Positions 34,047-46,667 of a stretch of DNA of 64,000 nucleotides are shown here, piece by piece (position 1 is the stretch's first letter; each line of letters opens with the position of its first letter). The DNA is from Gloeopeniophorella convolvens. Its lineage: Eukaryota; Basidiomycota; Agaricomycetes; Russulales. The notes under the pieces were generated by a model. It saw only the letters and a program-made list of their open reading frames with translations. It was not told the origin of the DNA and did not search any database. The translations under genes were made by a program, and so were the position numbers. The stretch spans positions 36,430-100,429 of the forward strand of contig WTXD01000080.1 of assembly GCA_022496205.1 (NCBI GenBank), read 5' to 3'.

Positions 34047-35512
34047 GGCTCCCCTCGCTACTATACCCCCGCTAGCGACATATATTTGGCAGAGTGACAC
34101 GAGCACCGCGCTTCTATAGCTCGTTTTGAACACACCTTTACGATTACACCCAGTTCTCGCGTTTGCTTTCAAGAGTTGGGATCGTTGAGTACCTCATACC
34201 AGATTCCCTAGCCCATATATATGGCGTGACTGGTTCATTACAAACGAAATATCTCGGAATGTCAGGCGATCTTCAGCTACACGACCGTATGTCTATAATT
34301 GAGCAGTTGTTGTCACCGGGGGCTACATATTACTCTACACCCGAGCACATCGCACGTCGCTTGGCCGCGGGGGTGGATGGCTGACAGGCCGCAAGGGCCC
34401 GGATCGTCGTCCGGTGCATACGGCGCGGCCCCATTGTTACACCTTCATAATTCCCGCGCCGCGTGAGGTTTCCGGTTCGGTCGGAGGCCCGCGCGCTGTG
34501 TCGCGACTCAGTGAGAAACGGCCGCGCGGGCGTGTATTCTAGCGAGGCGGGGGCTCAGACATGCCGTATGTATAGTACGGGGTATCTAAGAAGGCCAGCG
34601 CCCTCCGATTTCTCCTTCGCGTGCGTGGTCTGGTCCATGGCTGGTTTTGTGGGCCTTGGCAGGCGCGTTCGTCGTGGCTCGCGTGAGTGGGCGAAGCCCT
34701 GGTCGCGGGCTACCGACGAGGGAGCTCAGCCTGTGACGGTGGTGTCAGTCGCGGCTCCGGGCGGGTGGGCCCGTTGCTCAGGATGCGGAGGGTGGGCGTT
34801 CTGTGCGCCTTACCTTTCTGCCTCCCACTGATGCCACGTTCCACTTCCGAGGCTTGCGACCCGGTCCTCGCGTTTTCGGGTTCTTGGGCGCCCGCTGCGT
34901 GCGGCGCGCCGTGTTGTTGCGCGTGATCGTTGTCTTCTTCGCTCTCCTCCTGGCCCTCGGGAAGCTGGGGGTCAGTTCGAAGAGGTTCCGCAGCTGGTCA
35001 CTGATGACAGGTCCGGCAGGGCGTGAGACTGAGCTGCCCGATTTAGCGAGCCAGCTGCCAGAGTAGCGACGGCAGTTTGAACTCTCTCGCCGGCCGCCAA
35101 AAAATAGCTTCAGGTTGTTCTATCAGGTAAATCATGGCGAACAGCTCATCTTTGATCCCTGCGCTGATTATGACAAGCGCTCTCTCCTTTCGCCTTGCTC
35201 TGTACGTCCCTGAGGCGCAGATTTCCGCTTTTCTGGAACTTCATACGACGGTCTTCGGTGAGGCTATGACACTGGTCCTCGTGGCTCTAGCCGCCTCTGA
35301 ATCCATGTACACATCAGATTCGTCCATATCGATGACATATTGGGGATCCCCGGTTCTTTGCGCCCTGCTGATCTGGGCTCAACGGGTTTGCTGCGGACCT
35401 GCGGGGTGATTGACTGCACGTTCAACTTAACCTCCCACACCCACCACGCACACTCGAGACGGTGCAGCTGTCCATTCGTGTTCTTACAACCTACCCTTGC
35501 TTCTACCACAAG
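34047..35512 (+). repeat. Type-2 spacer and upstream region between copies B and C
   Basis: The spacer repeats in 37607-39072. The first 330 bp resemble the type-1 flank. From about 34380 to 34980 it holds a GC-rich segment found only after B and C (for example GGGCGAAGCCCTGGTCGCGG near 34690 and 38246). The next 500 bp form the repeated BTB upstream region. Frames matching between both copies (such as RVFGFLGARCVRRAV against RVFGFLDARRVRRAV) start at non-ATG codons, so coding is unproven. Confidence 0.6.
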
Positions 35513-37606
35513 ATGTCTGACACGCCGGCTGAGCTCTCTAAGCCTGTCGAGTTCGAGCCTCCTTTCAACTTCCCAGATGCCGATCTTGTCGTCCAATCCT
35601 CGGATGGCGTCACTTTCAAAGCCTACCGAGCGTTTTTGGAGAGGTCTTCCTCCATCATCTCTCGAATGCTGTCCGAGCAGTCCGGCAGCTCCATAGACAT
35701 ACATGCTGTCCTAACACCTGCGTCCGGCGGAAACGATCCCAATGGCGTGCTTCCAGTTCTGAAGTTTCCAGAGGATGGCAAAACTCTTCATACTCTCCTG
35801 ACCGCCATCCTTCCCGTTCCAATTCGTCTACCATCCACTTTCGAAGGTGTCATCCCCGTACTTGTCGCAGCAAAGAAATACCAGGCGGATAATGCTTTGC
35901 TCGCCTTACGAACCCTCATCGACGAAAGGGTCCGTGTCATGGTCAAACCTGGGGATGCGTTTCGCGTTTTTTGCTTAGCCCGGAAGAGCGGGCTTCTGCG
36001 CGAGGCACTTTTACCGGCCCGGGTGATATTGGACTAACCCATTACCATAGAAGGTCTCGGCGACAAGCTAGTGTTCGCAACCGACGCTTCACTCCACGAG
36101 TTGATAGCTATCCAGCGGCACGTTCAATCAGGCCTAGGATACAAAATGTCCGAGTTTCGGGTATCAGAGGAGCTTGGGCGTATGTGGCGTCCCCATAGCG
36201 AAACCTGCACTGACAGGCTCGCATCTGGGGTTCCCCGTTGGGTTGACGACGCTATCGCGAAACTAGCATCACACGCCGGTCCATCGCTCGACCACCGTGA
36301 TTTTTACTTTCCTCTCCAAAGTCATGTTACGAATAAGGGAAGGAAGTGTCCATCCTGCGAAAGGTTGCCCATCATGGTCATGACGGAGTTCTGGAGTGCC
36401 GTTTCGTGTGTGGAGACGGCAGCTATCTTGGAGGTAAGGGTCTCCATTGAAACCCCCAAACGACTCAATCTAAACGGGCTTTCTATCCAGGCCGAGGACG
36501 ACTTCGTGAGCAAGCAAATTGCTTCGCCTTCGCGCGTGGAGCTGCCGCTCGCTCCTAGCGGTCTCTCCCAAGAAATCGGATCACGCCGTCCTCCCTATCC
36601 TGATGTGATTCTGCGATCTTGTGACGGCAAGAACTTCTTCGTACACCGGTCCACACTCACCGTATCATCTCCATTCTTTGAGGACATGTTCTCTCTTCCC
36701 AATCCTCAAGCAAATGTTGGAGAAGACTCGGAAGATATGCAGAACGGACTACCCATAATCCGCATGACAGAGCACTCCGAGGTTCTCGACGTCCTACTTT
36801 CCGTACTCTATCCCAGCCCACTTCCGGCGATCGACTCGTACACCTTCGTATTGCAAGTCCTCGCCTGCGCACAGAAGTACCAAATGGAAAGCACCATGGA
36901 CCTAATCCGATCGTTGACTGCCGCTGGACGATTCCCCAGGCGCCCGGCCGACGACGACCTGCTTCATGCCTATGTAGCTGCCACTCGCAACCGACTGGCT
37001 CAAGAGACAAGAGACACTGCTTCTCTCTCCCTGGACCATCAATTGAGCTTTGACGGGTTCAAGGACGTCCTTCGCTTTCTTGAAGGCCCCGCCGCATACG
37101 CATTGCTACAGTACCGCATTGGGTGCCAGAAAGCCGTTGACACGTGTCTCGATTCTGCTCTTAGCGGCACTTCTAGTGCGGTCCTGGGGTTCCTCGAGCC
37201 CGCAACAAGGAGTTTCCGTGACTATTATGGCAACCAACGAGAATACTCGCACTGCGAGGAACCGGATCAGTATGAAAGGCCACTCTGGTGGGAAGTACCC
37301 CTCAATCAAATCTCTGGCGATTCGACAGTCGTTCGACTCCTCCCTGGGGAATCACCTGGATGAGAGACAATCTTGTCTAATGTGCGCGACAACGTATGCA
37401 CAGAGAGGAGCGACGTTTTGCGCTGCACTCGAAGATGAAGTGAGGGATGCCATCCATCGGGTGAGTCTACAAAACTCAACTCATTCATTCCGCATTGCCT
37501 GGGAACCCGGGACTTTGTCCGTAGTCAAGTCATGCCGCTGACTGATTCGTGGTTTTAGGTGCCCTTTGTCCTTCCTTGGCCAGAAGAGGGCTCGGATGAT
37601 GCGTGA
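35513..37606 (+). pseudogene. Double-BTB copy C, disabled
   Basis: The paralogue is otherwise collinear with copies A, B and D. The start MSDTPAELSKPVEFEPPF and the intron at 36434-36490 are preserved, but TAA at 36035-36037 replaces the Gln of LLDQS (here VILD*P), truncating the product inside the first module. In module 2 a deletion of 44 nt near 37293-37296 (between WWE and the YPSIKSL codons) shifts frame. Comparison with copy A suggests it arose between two AAG triplets. The remainder, including SCLMCATTYAQRGATFC and the last exon to TGA 37606, is still recognisable. The nonsense change is C to T in a CpA context relative to A and B. A short BTB1-only product remains possible. Confidence 0.85.
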
Positions 37607-39072
37607 GGCTCCCCTCGCTACTACCCCCGCTGGCGACACACATTTGGCAGAGTGACTCGAGCATCGTGTTTCTACAGCTCATCCTGAACACGCCTGTTAC
37701 GATTACACCCAGTTCTCGCGTTTGCTATCAAGAGCTGGGATTGTTGAGTACCTCGTATCAGATTCCCTAGCTCATATATATGGCGTGACTGGTTCATTAC
37801 AAACGAAATATCTCGGAATGTCAGGCGATCTCCAGCTATACGACCGTATGTCTATAATCGAGCAGTTGTTGTCACCGGGGGCCACATATTGCTCTACGCC
37901 CGAGCACATTGCACGCCGCTTGACCACAAGAGATGAATGGCTGATAGGCCGCAAGGGGGATCGTCGTCCAGTGCATGCGGCGCGACCTCGTGAGTTGCTA
38001 CGCTTTCAAAATTCCCGCGTCGCGTGAGGCTTCCGGTTCGGGCGGAAGCCCGCGCGCTGTGTCGCGACTCGGTGAAAACGAGTGCGCGGGCTGTATTCTA
38101 GCGAGGCGGGGGCTCAGGCATGTTGTATGTACAGTGTGGGATATCTAAGAAGGCTGGCACCCTCCGTTTTCTCTTTCGCGCGCGGGGTCTGGTCCATGGT
38201 TGGTCTTGCGGGCCTCGGGCGCGTTCGTCGCGGCTCGCGTGAATGGGCGAAGCCCTGGTCGCGGGCTACCGATGCGGGAGCTCAGCCTGTGACGGTGGCG
38301 TCAGTCACGGCTCCAGGCGGGTGGGCCCGTTGCTCAGGATGCGGAGGGTGGGCGTTCTGTGCGCCTTACCTTTCTGCCTCCTGCTGATGCCGTGTTCCAC
38401 TTCCGAGGCTTGCGACCCGGTCCTCGCGTTTTCGGGTTCTTAGACGCCCGCCGCGTGAGGCGCGCCGTGTCGCTGCGCGTGATCGTTGTCCTCTCTGCTC
38501 TCCTCCTGGCCCTCGGGCAGCTGGTGCTAACTAGTTCGAAGAGGTTCCACATCTGGTCACTGGTGACAGGTCCGGCAGGGCGTGAGACTGAGCTGCCGGA
38601 TTTGGCAAACCAGCTTCCAGAAGTGGCGATGGCAGTTTGAACTCTCCCTGTCGCCAAAAGAAAAGCTTCAGGTTGTTCTATCAGGTAAATCATGGCGGCC
38701 GGCTCGTCTCTTATCCCTGCGCTGATTATGACAAGCGCTCTCTCCTTTCCCCTCGCTCTGTACGTCCCTGAAGCACAGATTTCCATTCTGGAACTTCATG
38801 CGATGGTCTTCGGTGAGGCTATGACACCAGCCCTCGTGCCTCTAACCGCCTCTAAATCCATATACACATCAGATTCGTCCATATCGATGACATATCGGGA
38901 AGGGATCTCCCGGTTCTTTGCGCCCTGCTGACCTGGGTGTAACGGGTTTGCTGCGGAGCTGCGGGTTGAATGACTGCACGCCCAACTTGGTCTTCCACAC
39001 CTGCCACGCAGACTCAAGACGGTGCAGCTGTTCATTCGTATCCTTACAACCTACCATCGCCCCTGCCACAGG
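37607..39072 (+). repeat. Type-2 spacer and upstream region between copies C and D
   Basis: Closely related to 34047-35512 and laid out the same way: 3' flank, GC-rich block (about 37950-38550), then the BTB upstream region. No gene is supportable. Confidence 0.6.
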
Positions 39073-41215
39073 ATGTCTGATACGCCCGCTAGGTCTACTG
39101 AGTCTGTCGAATTCGGACCTCCCTTTGACTTCCCAGATGCCGACCTTGTCGTCCAATCCTCGGATGGGTTCACTTTCAAAGCATACCGAGCATTCCTGGA
39201 GAAGTACTCTCCCATCATCTCTCGAATGCTACTCGAGCAGCTCGGCAGCTCTACCGACATACATCCTATTCCAGCCCCCGCGTCCTCCGGAGGTGATTTC
39301 AGCGCCACTCTCCCAATTCTAAGGCTTCCAGAGGATGGCGAAACCCTCCACACCCTCCTGACCGCCATCCTTCCCGTCCCGATTCATCTACCGTCCACTT
39401 TCGAAGGTGCCATCCCTGTACTTGTCGCAGCGAAGAAATACCAGGCGGATAACGCTTTGCTCGCCTTACGAACCTGCATCGATGAAAGGGCTCATGACAT
39501 GGTCAAACCAGAAGATGCGCTCCGCGTCTTCTGCCTGGCCCGGAACAACGGGCTTCTGCGTGAGGCAATTGTACCAGCAAGGTTGACGATGGGCAAGTCG
39601 ATCACCATGGAAGGTCTCGGCAACAAGCTATTATTCGCAACCGGCGCTCTTCTCTACGAGCTGATAGCCATTCGGCAGCACATTCAATCAAGCCTAAGAC
39701 AAAAAATATCCGAGTTCCGAGTATCAGAGGAGCTTGGGCGTATGTGGCGCCCCCATAGCGAAAACTGCACCGACAGACTCGTATCTGGGGTGCCCCGTTG
39801 GGTTGACGACGCTATCGCGAAACTGGCCTCACGCGCCTGCCCACCTCTCGACCACCGTGATTTCTATTTTATTCTACAGAGCCATATCGTGAATAGGAAC
39901 ATGAGGTGTCCATCCTGCGAAGGGCTGCCTTTCGTGATCATGACAGAGTTCTGGAGTGCCATTTTGCGTGTGACGATGGCAGCCATCTTGCAGGTAAGTG
40001 TGGTAACTCTCTAAGCCTCCCAACGATTCAATCTCAACGGCCCATCTTCTTATCCAGGCAGAGGGCAACTTCGTGAGCGAGCAACTCGCTTCGCCTTCGC
40101 GCGTTGAGCTGCCGCTCACTTCCAGCGGTCTCTCTCACGAAATTGGATTGAGTCGTGCCCCCCATCCCGATGTGATTCTACGATCTTGCGACGACAATAA
40201 CTTCTTCGTACACCAGTCCACACTCGCCGCGTCATCTCCATTCTTCAGGGACATGTTCTCTCTTCCCAACCCCCAAACGAATGTTGGAGAGGGCTCGGAA
40301 GACATGCAGAACGGACTACCCATAATCCGCATGACAGAGCACTCCGAGGTTCTCGACGTCCTACTTTCCGTACTCTATCCCAGCCCACTTCCGGCGATCG
40401 ACTCATACATATTCGTATTGCAAGTTCTCGCCTGCGCACAAAAGTATCAAATGGAAAGCACCATGGACCTGGTTCGGTCGCTGATCGCCGCCGGACGATT
40501 CCCCAGACGCCCGGCCGACAATGTCCTGCTTTACGCCTATGTGGTCGCCACTCGCAACCGACTGGCTCAGGAAACAAGAGACATTGCTCTACTCTCCCTG
40601 GACCGTGAATTGAGCTTTGATGGGTTCAAGGACGCCCTTTGCTTTCTTGAAGGCCCCGCCGCATATGCATTGCTGCAGTACCGTATTGGGTGCCAGAAGG
40701 CTGTTGACGCGTGTCTCGACTCTGCTCTCAGCGGCACGTCTAGAGCTGCCCTAGAATTCCTCGAGCCTGTAACGAGGAGGTTCTCGCTCCCTGGCGGCCA
40801 CCGGAAGTACTCGCACTGCGACGAATCAGATGAAGACGAAAGGCCGCCCTGGTGGAAAGCATTTCTTCGCTCGATGCGGTCTGAGGTACGCATCGGAAAA
40901 ACGTATCCCTCAATCAAATCTCTGGCGATTCAACAATCGTTCAAGTCCTCCCTAAAGGACCACCTCGATGATGCACAGTCTTGTCTAATGTGCGCGACAA
41001 CTTATGCTGAGAGAGGTGCCACGTTTTGCGCTGCACTCGAGGATGAAGTAAGGGATGCCATACATCGGGTAAGTCCTTAAAACTCAACTCACTCATTCCG
41101 CATTGCCTGGGAATCCGGGGACCCTGCCCACAGTTAAGACACACCACTGACTGATTCGTGTTTTTAGATGCCATTTGTTCTTCCTTGGCCAGAAGAGAGC
41201 TCGGAAGAAGCGTGA
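39073..41215 (+). CDS. Double-BTB protein, copy D
   Basis: The fourth paralogue, about 659 residues; exons 39073-39993, 40058-41068 and 41168-41215. It starts MSDTPARSTESVEFGPPF; BTB1 is DADLVVQSSDGFTFKAYRAF and BTB2 is HPDVILRSCDDNNFFVHQST. The helical region of module 1 differs most from the others (REAIVPARLTMGKSITMEGL, without the LLDQS segment where copy C acquired its stop). CPSC and CLMC sites end the two modules. The last exon begins MPFVLPWPEESSEEA, where other copies have VPF. All exon lengths are multiples of three and both introns are phase 0. Intact. It lies at the outer edge of the array. Confidence 0.86.
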
Positions 41216-42663
41216 GACTCCCTTTGCACGCTAATGCCGTCGCTGGCGATATACGTTTGGCGTAGTGGCTCGAGCATCGTGGTTCCAAAGTCCGTACTGA
41301 ATATGCTTGTTACGATTACATCCTGTATTCATGTCTCCTGTCAGGATTTAGGATTGTTAGGTACTTCGCGCCAGGCTCCCTAATCCATATGGTATGACTG
41401 ACTCACTACAAACGAAATTCTTCGGAATGTCAGACGATTCTCCAGCTGTACGACCGCGTGTCAATAATCGAGCGGTTCAAGTTGTCATCAGGGCTCACGT
41501 ACTTTACGCTTGAACACCTCGCGCATCGCTTGCATAACCGCGAGAGATAAATGGTCAGTGTGCACGACGAGAAGGCATCCGGTATCGGGTCTATCAGAGC
41601 CAGCTTGATCAGAACGAATAGGGCACTTCTCATAATTGGCTGCCACTTCGCAGGGGGATACGTTCCGCTCGAATGGCCATTCGGGACAAGCCTCCGCAAG
41701 TACTACGGCAGAGGCCAAGTGACGATCCCCTCGTGACAATTCGAAAGTAGAGTGGGCGCCCACCCATAGTGTTCTAGAAGGACAGCATCATGATTCCTGC
41801 GTTGCTAACCGCAACGCCGCGCTACTCACGCGCGCCATACTTGTCATCCCATTATCCCACGCTCGGCCGAGACGCACTGGTGGTGTCAGAGTCCCCAGTG
41901 TCCTAGCATTGCAAGGACCGACATGTTCTGGTACTTGGTGGCCGTCCGCGGCACTTGGAGCGCTGAGGTGTCGGTGTTTTGTATCCGCAGTTTTTGTCCC
42001 TCATCATGGCCCTCATCATGATCTGAAGATCGCTGCTCCAGCCTTCTCTCGCCCCGCGATTGGTCAAGGGGAATTAGCGCTGCATCCGTTTTCATGTGCA
42101 AGTGGACGCGCCCTGAAGCTGATTGATGTCAACTCGCCGCACTAGGACCGTGCTGAACACATGCATCTTCAGTGCTCTTCGGTGCTCCTTCGGGTACGGA
42201 AGTCCCAAACAAAGTCGATCAGCTGTCAGCCTGGAGCGATAGCCGCGACCGTGCGGGGTTCGCGTGTGTCGCAGGCTAGACTTGACCTGGTCGTGCAGGA
42301 TATCGCGCGCGGCTGGCGACGTGGAGCACGAGAGGACGAGTTACCTCCTTTGGGAGGCCACTTGCCGTTAGTAGACCCGACGGTCGGGTTACGCGCCATT
42401 CTACGTCACGAGCAGGGCGGCGCAACTGCTACGCCGCTAGAGACCCACACGCTCTGAAACGTCGAGAACCATGCGAGTGCGGGCAGGAAGTCATTGGACG
42501 TGCGAGGAGTGCGGGGTAAGCGGGCTGACATATGACATCACATGGCACCCCGGCTCTCCCTTATATCTTGGGTCCCGGACCACCTGATTCTCCTCATCTC
42601 CAACTCTTTCCACCACCTGTTCTGCTACCTGTATCTTCGCCACGAGCCACTGTTACCACTACC
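41216..42663 (+). repeat. Type-1 downstream flank of copy D and leader of next gene
   Basis: The first 1.1 kb resembles the flank of copy A (29742-30660). After about 42350 the similarity ends, and the remaining 300 bp must hold the promoter and leader of the small gene starting at 42664. No domain-bearing frame is visible. Confidence 0.5.
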
Positions 42664-43162
42664 ATGAGCGACGAATACGCAAACTCTGGCTTCAAGGGCT
42701 CCCTCGTCGACCCTTGTGCGTGTCTGGCCCCATATATGCGCGAGGAATGTTGAGGCTGACGCTCATCCCACCCTTGTCGCAGCCATCACCGATACCCTGC
42801 TCAAGCGCGAGCGCGAGTCGTTCCCGCCAACGTCTGACTACGCAACGAAGAACTACCCGCCCCCCGGCGACAGTACGTGCCCCTGTTACCCACTGCACTC
42901 TCCACCCCGTGCTGACCCGTGTGTATGTGTAGCGACATCGTCCGGCGGGCGGCGGACGGGCCCAGCCCAGCTTGAGGGCGGCCTCCTGCAGCAATCGCTG
43001 AACGGTACGGACCTGCGCGGGCAGCTGCACGACGCGGCGCAGGGCAGGGACCCGTACGCCGAGAGCCTCGACACGCGCAAGGAGGCGGCCGAGGCACTCG
43101 CGGCGCGCTACCGCGCGTCACGCGAGCGGTCGCGCGAGCCGGCCGACACTTCCAGTACATAG
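42664..43162 (+). CDS. Small conserved-type hypothetical protein
   Basis: A small gene whose product I do not recognise. Splicing gives about 123 residues: MSDEYANSGFKGSLVDP, an intron (42716-42782), then SITDTLLKRERESFPPTSDY, ATKNYPPPGD, another intron (42873-42932) and TSSGGRRTGPAQLEGGLLQQ, SLNGTDLRGQLHDAAQGRDP, ending in a charged helix (EAAEALAARYRASRERSRE) before TAG 43160. There is no signal peptide or membrane segment; it is hydrophilic, probably partly disordered with a C-terminal helix. Both introns have clean borders and keep frame, which supports a real gene. Function unknown. Confidence 0.68.
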
Positions 43163-43966
43163 GGGCGCGCGGCGGCTGAAGTTATCCTGTATTACTAGTG
43201 GGAAGTGCTGTTTCGAACCAATGAGAACTGGGTTAGTCATCGCTGCGCGCGTGTGGGTGCTTGTCCTGTGCTGTGCTTGTCTGCAGTCTGCCTCGGGCTC
43301 TCAGCTGGCCACGTCTGGTCACAGGCGTGCCGTAATGGCTGGGAAGGGACGTACGTGGTTCCCTGCGATTACTCGATTGGGCTTTAGATCTATTAGAGCC
43401 TACAAGAGAAAAAACGAAGGCCAGCGCTGCGAAGCTTTGCCTCGTTCATCGGAAGATCCGCTCGGCGCCGTCGCGTTTGAGGGTCTTCGTTCAGTGCTGT
43501 TCAGTGCCCCGCCTTGGGTGATGGGAACAGCCGGATAAAATGCGCTACAGCGGCGCCGCCATCTCAGCGACCGCCTGATGGAGTGTACGGGAGTGCGAAC
43601 AGGTTCGACGTTGGCGTATAGTGCTGAGCTGAAACGAGTAGCGTCCGAAATCGGACGCCCATCCCGGGCAGCACGAGGCGGGCACATGGTCGTGGTTCTG
43701 CAGCGCGTAGCGGGCTCCTAGCAAGAGAATGGAGCAGCGACGAGCCGAGGACATAACGGAGAACAAAGTTTTGAACACATGCGCCCGCCTGCAGGCGGTG
43801 GGTATGTCGTCAACAGAGGGGATACGACGAGTGGCGACGGTGTAGCGACGGGGCAACGAGAGGGTCCGCTCGGGCCGTGGCGCGCGGCGGCATAAATTGA
43901 ATTGCTTCCGGGTGCGATCAATCGACGCAACGCAACTGCGCCAGAGAATCCTTCACGCCCGCCGCC
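43163..43966. other. Intergenic, promoter of the NDR kinase gene
   Basis: About 800 bp without a supportable gene. Short frames on both strands lack motifs. It must include the 3' UTR of the small gene and the promoter and 5' leader of the kinase gene. Confidence 0.45.
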
Positions 43967-46177
<2,211 letters not shown>

Positions 46178-46667
46178 GCCGCAATGTGCGTGCGTACGTG
46201 TGTGCGTGCGCGTGCGGCTGACTGTAACCCTGAGACGAGATCAGGGCAGGCTGACGGCCAGGTGTGTTTCAGATGTGGCTGGAGAGCGTGTAGTCGGGTG
46301 GCATTTTTGATTTCTGTTGTGCGGGGGCCGTGGCGGAGAGGACTCCCTTGTTACGCATTGGATGATGTATTATACGGCATGAACAGGAAGGACATAGAGG
46401 AAACAAGTGTAGCGGAAGCTGATGTCAAGGGGTGCCAGTTGTGGCCTTGTGCGGCGGCCAAGGCGCGGCACCCGCCACAGCCAAACAAGGCCAAACGGGC
46501 GTCGGGTGATGATGATCAAGCGGCGACCGTCTCTCAACGTCCTCCACATCGTCCTCCTCTTTTCTCTCTTTTATCTCCTCCCCTTTTCTCCCCGGATCGC
46601 TATACTCGCACCCCCCCCAAGTCCAGGAACACACCCGCATTTATTTCCCATCCTCCGTATTCCGCTC
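46178..46667. other. Intergenic, leader of samB/MUB1-like gene
   Basis: 490 bp between kinase stop and the next start. The last 150 bp are strongly pyrimidine-rich (CT runs), typical of a fungal promoter or 5' leader. No gene seen. Confidence 0.5.

Larger units (their letters stand above)
26590..42350 (+). repeat. Tandem segmental duplication, four double-BTB units
   Basis: Four head-to-tail units carry BTB copies starting at 27640, 31899, 35513 and 39073 (spacings 4259, 3614 and 3560 bp). Each gene is preceded by a conserved segment containing GGCGTGAGACTGAGCTGCC or a close variant (about 27150, 31420, 35025, 38578) and a TATCAGGTA(A/G)ATCA block. The flanks downstream of copies A and D resemble each other (29742-30660 and 41216-42350). 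Those of B and C share another arrangement. A relic of the DUF6535 3' end is present before copy B but not before C or D. Unequal crossing-over is the simplest explanation. Confidence 0.85.
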
